DNA of 7,021 nt from Sulfurimonas sp. (GTDB lineage Bacteria; Campylobacterota; Campylobacteria; Campylobacterales; Sulfurimonadaceae). Location of the stretch: positions 1-7,021 of the forward strand of contig JALSMC010000288.1 of assembly GCA_026987995.1 (NCBI GenBank), given 5' to 3'. Below, piece after piece: positions 1 to 5,304 of this stretch. Position 1 is the first letter of the stretch. Every line of letters begins with the position of its first letter. The notes under the pieces are model-generated. The model had not been told where the DNA came from. It saw nothing but the letters and a program-made list of their open reading frames with translations, and searched no databases. A program made the position numbers and the translations under genes.

Positions 1-3
1 CAT
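1..3 (-). CDS. Probable start codon of next gene in hyp operon (hypA?), cut by window edge
   Basis: Only the first codon is inside the window: CAT on the plus strand is ATG on the minus strand. On the minus strand an AAGG (positions 14-11) overlaps the hypE stop and lies 7 nt before this ATG, a good Shine-Dalgarno arrangement. In many bacteria hypA, the nickel metallochaperone that works with HypB, is next to hypB-E, so hypA is the most likely identity. No residue after Met can be read, so the product is inferred from context only. Confidence 0.4.
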
Positions 4-12
4 CAAAAAACC

Positions 13-1005
13 TTAGCAGATACGAGGTAAAAGTTCACCCGTAGGTAAATCTAAAAATCGTTTTGTACCCCAAGAGGAGTTGAGGAGAACTCTTCCCTTG
101 TACTGCTCACTTACACTAGCAATTATAGTTGCTGTTGCGTGTTTTTGCTTGAGGACTTCTAAGGCTTTAGCTTCATCCTCTTTAGCAACACATAGAACAA
201 AAGTACCTTCATTTGCAAGATCGACAGCTTCAAATCCTAGCATTTCACAAATACCTCGAACTTCCTCTTGGACAGGGATACTCTCTTCTACAACTTCTAT
301 ACAGATGTCAGAACTTTTCGCCCATTCGTTTAAAACAGCACTTACACCACCACGTGTTGCATCTCGTAGTGCAACAATGTTAATACCTGCATCAATTAGC
401 TTTTTAACCTCTGGGTAAAGTGAGGCACAATCTGTTTGTAGAGTTGAAGCAAGTTCAATTCCCTCACGTGCAGCAAAGATAGTAGCACCATGAGTACCTA
501 CATCACGACTCACTAAAACACTCATTCCATCTTTCAAACTTGAAGCAGAGATTCCTTTATGCTCTATGACACCGATGCCAGTTGTATTGATAAAAAGTTT
601 ATCGACACTTCCTCGTGGTACAACCTTTGTATCACCACTCACAACAATAGCACCGTTTATCTCTAACTCTTTTTTCATAGACTTGACTATTTTTTCCAAA
701 TCACGAGTTGCAAATCCTTCTTCGATGATAACCGAACAAGTCATATACTTAGGCTTTGCACCCATCATAGCAAGGTCATTACATGTTCCACATACTGCAA
801 GCTTTCCTATGTCACCACCTGGGAAGAAGAGCGGGCTAACCGTAAAGGAGTCGGTAGTAAACGCGAGTCTTCCATCTTCTATAACAGCAGCATCTTCACT
901 CTTTGCCAAAATATCATTTTCAAAATGTTTATAAAATATCTTTTTTATAAGCTCATTATTTTCTTCACCACCATTACCATGTGCGATTGTAATCGTTTTT
1001 GTCAT
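13..1005 (-). CDS. hypE: HypE, hydrogenase maturation carbamoyl dehydratase
   Basis: HypE makes the cyanide ligands of the [NiFe]-hydrogenase iron. HypF carbamoylates its C-terminal Cys, HypE dehydrates this to a thiocyanate with ATP, and CN is passed to the HypC-HypD complex; it is cytoplasmic. The sequence shows the family start (HGNGGE, residues 9-14), the PurM/SelD-like ATP-binding stretch TDSFTVSPLFFPGGDIG, GTCNDLAMMGA, RDATRGGV in the second half, and the essential ending PRIC with Cys330 as last residue. At 330 aa it is full length for the family. The ATG at 1005-1003 is preferred over an in-frame ATG at 1038 because the 11 extra residues lie inside hypD and precede the family N-terminus. 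The start overlaps the hypD stop as ATGA (4 nt), indicating translational coupling; upstream there is only a weak GGA. Confidence 0.97.
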   Translation of the reverse strand: MTKTITIAHGNGGEENNELIKKIFYKHFENDILAKSEDAAVIEDGRLAFTTDSFTVSPLFFPGGDIGKLAVCGTCNDLAMMGAKPKYMTCSVIIEEGFATRDLEKIVKSMKKELEINGAIVVSGDTKVVPRGSVDKLFINTTGIGVIEHKGISASSLKDGMSVLVSRDVGTHGATIFAAREGIELASTLQTDCASLYPEVKKLIDAGINIVALRDATRGGVSAVLNEWAKSSDICIEVVEESIPVQEEVRGICEMLGFEAVDLANEGTFVLCVAKEDEAKALEVLKQKHATATIIASVSEQYKGRVLLNSSWGTKRFLDLPTGELLPRIC

Positions 1006-2147
1006 ATTAAATTTCCATATTTGTAGTAGGCTGCACATGCACCTTCGCTACTTACCATACATGAACCGATGGGTGTAGTAGGTTTACAAGCAGTTCCAAA
1101 AATAGTACACTCTTGAGGTTTCGCCATTCCACGAAGTATATCACCACAGATGCAGAGTTTATGATCTTCTATCTCGGCAATAGGAAGTACACTTTTGTAA
1201 ACTTTCTCTGCATCATACTGAGCATAAATATCTCGTAGTTTCAAGCCACTATCTGGAACATTACCCAAACCTCTCCATCTAAAAAGGCTCATTTTTTCAA
1301 AGTAAGTATCTATAAGTGCTTGTGCTTTGAGGTTACCATCATGATTTACTACACGTTTGTATTGAATCTCTAACTCACATCGCTTTTCAACAAACTGCTT
1401 AACTATCATACTAATTCCCTGCATCGCATCAACAGGCTCAAAGCCAGTTACAACAACAGGACGACCATAATCTTTTGGAAATTTATCATATATTTTAGAT
1501 CCAGCGATAACACTTACATGACTTGGCCCTAAAAAAGCATCTATTTCATTGTTATAAGAGTCTACATGGACATCTCTACTATCTATAAGCTCAACCATTA
1601 CTTCAGGAACAGTTACATGGTTGATATGAAAAAGAATGTTAGGGATTTTTTGCTTGACTACTTGCTCAACTAAAACTGCTGTCATAGGAGTCGTTGTCTC
1701 AAAACCTATGGCAAAAAAGATGACTTTTTTATCTCGGTTTTCCTCAGCTATTTTGATACATTCCATTGGTGAGTAAACAAAACGCACATCTGCACCTTTT
1801 GCTCGTGCATCTTGCAGACTTCCATTTGAACCAGGGACTTTTATCATGTCTCCTAAAGTTACTAGGATGACATTTTCTTGCATGGAAAGAACATAAGCAT
1901 GGTCAATACGCTCTTTAGGCATGATACAGACAGGACAACCTGGTCCATGGATGAAGTTTACATTTTTTGGAAGTAGCTGTGGCAAACCAAACTTCATGAT
2001 AGTATGAGTGTGACCTCCACAAACTTCCATGATGTTTATAGGTTTATCTAACTTTTTTGCATCTTCTGCGATAATCTGAGCATATGCTTTGATAGTGTCA
2101 CCATCGCGAAAATCATCATAAAGGTTTTTAAGTTCAAGCTCTTTCAT
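1002..2147 (-). CDS. hypD: HypD, Fe-S scaffold for Fe(CN)2CO assembly
   Basis: HypD forms a complex with HypC on which the Fe(CN)2CO moiety of [NiFe]-hydrogenase is built. Its [4Fe-4S] cluster and redox-active cysteines supply electrons for cyanide attachment. The 381-aa protein is full length. Visible motifs are EVCGGHTH (Cys43), GPGCPVC (Cys71 and Cys74), GFETTTP in the middle, and the Cys-rich C-terminal cluster region starting at CICGDILRG, with cysteines near 332, 334, 347, 354, 363 and 371, ending in MVSSEGACAAYYKY. All family cysteines I would expect are present. The ATG shares one base with the hypC stop (TAATG), and a GAGGAG about 11 nt upstream within hypC is a plausible ribosome site. 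The neighbours hypC and hypE are its functional partners. Confidence 0.98.
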   Translation of the reverse strand: MKELELKNLYDDFRDGDTIKAYAQIIAEDAKKLDKPINIMEVCGGHTHTIMKFGLPQLLPKNVNFIHGPGCPVCIMPKERIDHAYVLSMQENVILVTLGDMIKVPGSNGSLQDARAKGADVRFVYSPMECIKIAEENRDKKVIFFAIGFETTTPMTAVLVEQVVKQKIPNILFHINHVTVPEVMVELIDSRDVHVDSYNNEIDAFLGPSHVSVIAGSKIYDKFPKDYGRPVVVTGFEPVDAMQGISMIVKQFVEKRCELEIQYKRVVNHDGNLKAQALIDTYFEKMSLFRWRGLGNVPDSGLKLRDIYAQYDAEKVYKSVLPIAEIEDHKLCICGDILRGMAKPQECTIFGTACKPTTPIGSCMVSSEGACAAYYKYGNLI

Positions 2148-2461
2148 TAGGTCTTAATCTCCTCAGCAAACTGCTCACCACGGGCTTCACACTCATCATC
2201 TTCAAGTATTGCTCTCTGCCTATCTTCATTATTCATATGTTCTAGTATTTCTCTATATGTATCTATAGAAGCCATCGCTTCATCTTCATCTATCTTGTTC
2301 ATCACAAACCCGATGTGCAGAAGCACATAGTCACCTATCTTCACATCACCATCTTCCATCATCATGAGATTAGCATCGCGCTGTACACCCATTGTATCGA
2401 CAGTACACATTGTTTCATCATCTGAAATCTTTACTACTTTACTTGGAATTGATAAACACAT
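2147..2461 (-). CDS. hypC: HypC, hydrogenase maturation chaperone
   Basis: HypC is a small OB-fold chaperone that binds HypD during Fe(CN)2CO assembly and then carries the iron group to the hydrogenase large-subunit precursor. The essential Cys2 is seen in the family start MCLSIP (Met is removed), followed by the usual V..I......V...G..R and GDYVLLHIGFVMNKIDEDEA blocks at about residues 43-62. The start is one base after the hypB stop, so the two genes are probably coupled; only a weak GAGAG precedes it. At 104 aa it is longer than the usual 75-90 aa. The extra length is a charged, mainly acidic tail from about residue 74, with an additional Cys91. Confidence 0.96.
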   Translation of the reverse strand: MCLSIPSKVVKISDDETMCTVDTMGVQRDANLMMMEDGDVKIGDYVLLHIGFVMNKIDEDEAMASIDTYREILEHMNNEDRQRAILEDDECEARGEQFAEEIKT

Positions 2462-2462
2462 A

Positions 2463-3299
2463 TTAAGCTCTCATCTTACGTTTAAACTCTATCCAGTCTG
2501 CAACTGCTTTGACTGAATCTATATCATTAACATTTACTTCTAAAATATCAACATTTGGTTTTATTCTTCTTGCTTCAGCTTTTTCTGCTTCTACATCGTA
2601 TTTAAAATGTGGCAATAAATCTGTCTTAGTGATGAGAACTAAGTCAGCTTGACGAAACATAACAGGATACTTTGCTATTTTGTCTTCACCCTCAGGTACA
2701 GAAACAAGGACAATGTTAAGATGTGTTCCAACATCATAAGATGCTGGGCATACAAGATTACCTACATTTTCCACAAAACATATATCTATCTCATCTAGTG
2801 GCATACCATGTAATCCTTTATGAACCATAAACGCATCTAAGTGACATGCTGTTCCTGTTTGAATCTGCTGTGCATAAATACCCTTCGCTCTTAAACGATT
2901 TGCATCTCTCTCAGTCTCTAAGTCACCCTCAACAACCGCAAATTTGAATTGTGCGACATCAACAAGATGTTCTAAAAGTGTTGTTTTTCCAGAACCAGGA
3001 CTAGACATAAGGTTAATACCTAAAACATTTTTCTCTTCTAGGTGTGTTCTGTTATGATCCGCTTCTTTATCATTTTTATCCAATATTTTTTGGATTACAG
3101 CTACGGTTTTTACATCGTTTAACTGAGGGTTATGATGTAAGTGTTCATGTGCTTTTTGATGATCATCAGAATGACTATGTTCATGAGTATGCTCATCTTT
3201 TTCTTCTGTATGAGAGTGAAATGTTTTTCCACCATCATGACTATGTTTCTCTTCTTTACCTTCCATACCTCTAATACTACATCCACAATCTAAACACAT
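2463..3299 (-). CDS. hypB: HypB, nickel-binding GTPase for hydrogenase maturation
   Basis: HypB is a SIMIBI-class GTPase that, with HypA, delivers Ni2+ to the hydrogenase large subunit in the cytoplasm. Residues 2-7 (CLDCGC) form a CxxCxC motif like the N-terminal high-affinity nickel site of E. coli HypB. Residues 19-56 are a histidine-rich stretch with 13 His, suited to nickel storage. The GTPase domain has a P-loop SSPGSGKT (99-106), EGDLETERDA (124-133), Cys152-His153 and Cys184, which correspond to the G-domain metal site at the dimer interface, and TKTD (224-227) in the place of NKxD. At 278 aa it has the usual length for a His-rich HypB. An AGGAGAG (3311-3305) overlaps the permease stop and supports the ATG start. 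The hypB-hypC gap is 1 nt. Confidence 0.98.
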   Translation of the reverse strand: MCLDCGCSIRGMEGKEEKHSHDGGKTFHSHTEEKDEHTHEHSHSDDHQKAHEHLHHNPQLNDVKTVAVIQKILDKNDKEADHNRTHLEEKNVLGINLMSSPGSGKTTLLEHLVDVAQFKFAVVEGDLETERDANRLRAKGIYAQQIQTGTACHLDAFMVHKGLHGMPLDEIDICFVENVGNLVCPASYDVGTHLNIVLVSVPEGEDKIAKYPVMFRQADLVLITKTDLLPHFKYDVEAEKAEARRIKPNVDILEVNVNDIDSVKAVADWIEFKRKMRA

Positions 3300-3309
3300 A
3301 TTAACTCTC

Positions 3310-3954
3310 CTATCCTACTAAAATATTTGTTCCTACAACAAGTGAAATCACACCTGCTGTAGTAAAAGCTCTTCTTACATTTGTAAGATTTCCTAAAAAG
3401 TTCTGATTTATATAAAGTATACCCATTCCAAATAGACCAAAAATCATCATTACACCTACAGTAAATGCTGCCACCATCATAAAATCTACATGCCCACCAC
3501 TCACAGCACCAAGAGTGATAAGCATTCCTCTTACTCCTCCAGCACCCATGAGTAAACCTAATCCTAAGGATGAAGTTTTCGCAACATTGTCATCACTATG
3601 CTCATGTGATTTACCAAACCATATATGAATATGTTCTTTGTTCTCATGTATATGCTTACTCAGCTGTATTCGCTCAGACACTACCATAAAAAGTAGATAC
3701 AAGCCCATAGCTATAATCACTGTAGCCGAAATCATATCACCATAAGCTAAAATATCTTCAGAAATTTCCATAGTCTCTAAAAGTGAAGCGAAAACAAAAA
3801 GGCTCAGTCCATGTCCTATTGCAAAAAGAGAAGTTACAAGCAGTGTTTTTTTCTTATTTTTCCCTATAGAAAAGTCTGCAATAGCCGTTAAATGATCAGG
3901 GCCAAATGCATGCAATATCCCATACCAAAAGATAAGTAATAAAGATAATTCCAT
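3310..3954 (-). CDS. Small NiCoT/NicO-type nickel (cobalt) permease
   Basis: This is a 214-aa inner-membrane protein with about six hydrophobic segments (roughly 3-17, 37-59, 74-93, 129-151, 156-180 and 198-213). Residues 15-21, HAFGPDH, fit the HX4DH signature of NiCoT nickel/cobalt permeases, and His48 in AIGHG resembles their second GH motif. The hydrophilic loop at 101-122 has six His, a likely metal-sampling loop. It is shorter than classical HoxN/NixA permeases (about 330 aa or more), so it belongs to the broader NicO/UreH-like superfamily rather than to HoxN itself. It is the first gene of the hyp operon, 10 nt ahead of hypB, which supports supply of Ni2+ for hydrogenase. A strong GGAGGA (3966-3961) lies 6 nt before the ATG. 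Efflux (RcnA-like) is the alternative direction of transport, made unlikely by the neighbours. Confidence 0.85.
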   Translation of the reverse strand: MELSLLLIFWYGILHAFGPDHLTAIADFSIGKNKKKTLLVTSLFAIGHGLSLFVFASLLETMEISEDILAYGDMISATVIIAMGLYLLFMVVSERIQLSKHIHENKEHIHIWFGKSHEHSDDNVAKTSSLGLGLLMGAGGVRGMLITLGAVSGGHVDFMMVAAFTVGVMMIFGLFGMGILYINQNFLGNLTNVRRAFTTAGVISLVVGTNILVG

Positions 3955-3973
3955 CTATACTCCTCCATACCAT

Positions 3974-3987
3974 TGAATATATGTTCA
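3974..3987. promoter_or_regulatory. Operator-like near-palindrome at the hyp operon start
   Basis: On the minus strand it reads TGAACATATATTCA, with 6 of 7 base pairs symmetric (TGAA...TTCA arms). It shares its first T with the last base of the TATAAT box and covers the predicted transcription start, the classical position for a repressor. From memory the TGAACA/TATTCA pattern resembles operators of ArsR/SmtB metal sensors; a regulator gene is not in the window. In AT-rich DNA a palindrome of this quality can also arise by chance. Confidence 0.45.
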
Positions 3988-3992
3988 TTATA
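3987..3992 (-). promoter_or_regulatory. -10 box of the permease-hypBCDE operon promoter
   Basis: Minus strand TATAAT, a perfect sigma70 -10 hexamer, predicts a start near 3980 and a 5' leader of about 25 nt that includes the strong GGAGGA site. No good TTGACA is found 16-18 nt upstream. That region is A/T runs, which is common in Campylobacterota promoters. Confidence 0.6.
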
Positions 3993-4047
3993 ATAGTATT
4001 TTATATTTAATGTATTATTAAAAAATTATCTTCTGCTCTATTTTAAG

Positions 4048-4059
4048 GACTAAATAGTC
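4048..4059. repeat. Short inverted repeat GACTA-AA-TAGTC
   Basis: Perfect 5-bp arms with a 2-bp centre lie in the middle of the divergent region, about 55-80 bp upstream of the hyp-side -10 box and over 100 bp from the plus-side start. The right arm is part of AGTCTAAT (4056-4063), which recurs exactly at 4099-4106. It may be a regulator site or chance; no known binding family is recognised. Confidence 0.25.
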
Positions 4060-4103
4060 TAATCTTTCTACTATTAAGTAAGAGACCATAATGTAAAAAG
4101 TCT

Positions 4104-4139
4104 AATGTAACTTGATTGACAGTATGAGTAAAGTAACTT
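4104..4139 (+). repeat. Two direct repeats AAxGTAACTT upstream of the plus-strand promoter
   Basis: AATGTAACTT (4104-4113) and AAAGTAACTT (4130-4139) match at 9 of 10 positions with a 26-bp period, about two and a half helical turns. The second copy contains the odd palindrome AAGT-A-ACTT and ends 10 bp before the predicted -35 box, a typical place for an activator. No regulator family is recognised. Confidence 0.35.
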
Positions 4140-4149
4140 CTAGCGAATA

Positions 4150-4178
4150 TTGATATTACAGTCCCTAAACTATATAAG
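4150..4178 (+). promoter_or_regulatory. Sigma70-like promoter of the nikK-cbiM operon
   Basis: TTGATA (4150-4155) and TATAAG (4173-4178) are each 5 of 6 to consensus and are separated by exactly 17 bp. The predicted start is near 4185, giving a leader of about 44 nt before the first gene. This is the best promoter match on the plus strand of the divergent region. Confidence 0.6.
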
Positions 4179-4180
4179 AA

Positions 4181-4195
4181 AGTAATTTTTTTACT
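4181..4195. promoter_or_regulatory. Inverted repeat AGTAA-TTTTT-TTACT at the predicted start site
   Basis: Perfect 5-bp arms flank five T and span the predicted transcription start of the plus-strand operon, so a repressor bound here would block initiation. AGTAA also occurs at 4077, 4127 and 4132, which suggests one regulator with several half-sites. The site could instead be chance in AT-rich DNA. Confidence 0.35.
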
Positions 4196-4228
4196 CTATT
4201 TTTAGAATCTATACCCTAAACTCTCACT

Positions 4229-4876
4229 ATGAAAAAGACAATACTAACACTCATAATATTTAGCACCTTAGTTTCTGCTCACGATATGTGGATAGATACT
4301 AATAACAGTGTTCACTATGGACATAAACAGAGTACTCATGCGCATGGTGACAATAGAGTACTTTCTCAAGAGAAGATGCTCTCAATAGAGTGCTTAGAAA
4401 ATGGAAAAACTACTACACTATATAAAGAGCATAAGTGTAGTGCTACTTTTTTTATACTAAAACCTGTCTACTACACAAAAACACCTTATGGAGTTAAAGA
4501 AAAACCAAAAAATGAAACGAAAATGCCAATTTCCAGTCTGTTAAGCTTAGAGTCAATTAAAAGAATTAATAGCAATTCTGGGTTAAAGAGCTTTAATAAA
4601 GGCTTAGAACTAACACTTCGTAATAAACCATCAGAAATTGAGATAGGCGATAAAGCGAGGCTCATAGTACTCTTTGATGGAAAACCAAAAAGTGGTGTTA
4701 GGGTGGCAAATGCAGAACGAACAATTGGAGTAAGCGATGAAGATGGGCATGTGAATGTTCGCATAAAACAAAAAGGTCTTCAAAATATTAAAGCCTCTTT
4801 TGAAAAAGCTGGAGACACAATAGTATGCGATAAGCTAGTCTACGAAACCACCTTAAACTTTGAAGTGAATGAGTAG
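4229..4876 (+). CDS. nikK: NikK-like periplasmic DUF4198 protein
   Basis: This 215-aa secreted protein is probably a periplasmic metal-capture component of the ECF-type nickel/cobalt importer encoded downstream. Residues 1-17 are a signal peptide (KK, hydrophobic core, VSA) and the mature protein would begin His18-Asp-Met-Trp, close to the AHxxW start usual in DUF4198 proteins. Further His lie at 29, 32, 37 and 39; Cys are at 55, 70 and 200. Residues about 125-193 have the beta-sandwich pattern of the family: GKPKSGVRV, then SDEDGHVNV, then a KxGLQNIKASF strand. DUF4198 proteins next to cbiM have been named NikK in comparative studies of nickel transporters; the substrate is not proven here. 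No Shine-Dalgarno is visible before the ATG, which is chosen because it gives a complete signal peptide. Its TAG shares one base with the next start codon. Confidence 0.75.
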   Translation: MKKTILTLIIFSTLVSAHDMWIDTNNSVHYGHKQSTHAHGDNRVLSQEKMLSIECLENGKTTTLYKEHKCSATFFILKPVYYTKTPYGVKEKPKNETKMPISSLLSLESIKRINSNSGLKSFNKGLELTLRNKPSEIEIGDKARLIVLFDGKPKSGVRVANAERTIGVSDEDGHVNVRIKQKGLQNIKASFEKAGDTIVCDKLVYETTLNFEVNE

Positions 4877-5304
4877 TGAGAATATTTGTATTAGTACTCT
4901 GTTTGGGAGCTTCATCTCTCTTCGCACATAATCTGGAGCATACAGTCTCTCATGAAGAAGCAATAGTGGTGAGTTATAGGTTTGCAAGTGAGGGTGACTT
5001 CTCATTTCAAAGCTATGAAATCTATGCCCCACATGCGAAACTACCCTTTCAGGTAGGTCGCACCAATGCTAATGCTGAACTTCTTTTTATTCCAAATGTA
5101 CAAGGAAAATGGAAAATTAAGGCATTTTCTGAAGATGGGCATGGCAAGATTATAGAGCTTGATGTAGCAGATGTACTCCAAAAAAAGTCGCAAGAGAACT
5201 CTTTTTTTCTCTCACTGCTCAAACCACTCTTTGGAGTACTCACTATAGTTGCTCTTTTTGGGCTTATTTATTTTAACAAAAGGAAAAAGATTGAAAAAAG
5301 TTAG
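4876..5304 (+). CDS. nikL: NikL-like periplasmic protein with C-terminal membrane anchor
   Basis: This 142-aa protein has a 17-residue signal peptide ending LFA, a periplasmic domain beginning His18-Asn, a hydrophobic helix at about 111-133 and a cytoplasmic KRKK tail. The segment from about 57 to 97 has the pattern PFQVGRTNANAELLF-IP-GKW-EDGHG, seen in small beta-sandwich proteins encoded next to cbiM and called NikL. These stand in for the NikN/CbiN auxiliary subunit of ECF nickel/cobalt transporters. His22, His26, His53 and His89 are further possible ligands. The GTG start (4876-4878) overlaps the upstream stop by one base (TAGTG); it gives a complete signal peptide, and coupling would explain the weak ribosome site. 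The likely role is to present metal to CbiM at the inner membrane, inferred from the domain layout and neighbours. Confidence 0.7.
   Translation: MRIFVLVLCLGASSLFAHNLEHTVSHEEAIVVSYRFASEGDFSFQSYEIYAPHAKLPFQVGRTNANAELLFIPNVQGKWKIKAFSEDGHGKIIELDVADVLQKKSQENSFFLSLLKPLFGVLTIVALFGLIYFNKRKKIEKS
5281..5284 (+). promoter_or_regulatory. Ribosome binding site deciding a TTG start
   Basis: AGGA lies 6 nt before the TTG at 5291-5293, inside the end of the upstream gene. It favours this TTG over another in-frame TTG at 5249, which has no such site and would spoil the signal peptide. Confidence 0.65.

Noticed and set aside
80..934. Open frames on the plus strand opposite hypE (80-418 and 566-934)
   Set aside because: They are antisense to a conserved gene, show no domain, and are explained by its codon pattern.
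1006..1038. An in-frame ATG at 1038 that would extend HypE by 11 residues
   Set aside because: The extension lies within hypD, has no homology to the HypE N-terminus, and the ATGA overlap at 1005-1002 is the typical coupled start.
3044..3274. Plus-strand open frame rich in His, Tyr and Phe opposite the hypB N-terminus
   Set aside because: The composition is the mirror image of the His-rich coding DNA of hypB; there is no ribosome site or recognisable product.
3989..4019. TATAATA-N17-TATTATT inverted repeat as a NikR box
   Set aside because: The arms match 6 of 7 but the spacer and arm orientation differ from the Helicobacter NikR consensus (TATWATT-N11-AATWATA), and such A/T repeats are expected by chance here.
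4116..4121. A perfect TTGACA as -35 box
   Set aside because: No acceptable -10 hexamer lies 16-18 bp downstream (TCTAGC is poor); TTGATA-N17-TATAAG further on is better overall.
4020..4228. A riboswitch (cobalamin or NiCo type) in the leader of the ECF operon
   Set aside because: The predicted leader is only about 44 nt and A/T-rich, with no long helices or conserved boxes that could form either riboswitch.
4486..4764. Minus-strand open frame opposite nikK, and similar ones at 5049-5412, 5441-5626, 6008-6310 and 6358-6582
   Set aside because: All lie inside clearly better genes, have no family features and no promoter or ribosome site.
5249..5290. TTG at 5249 as start of the outer-membrane protein
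   Set aside because: It would put a Lys/Gly-containing segment before the clear MKK signal peptide and lacks a ribosome site; TTG 5291 has AGGA at the right distance.
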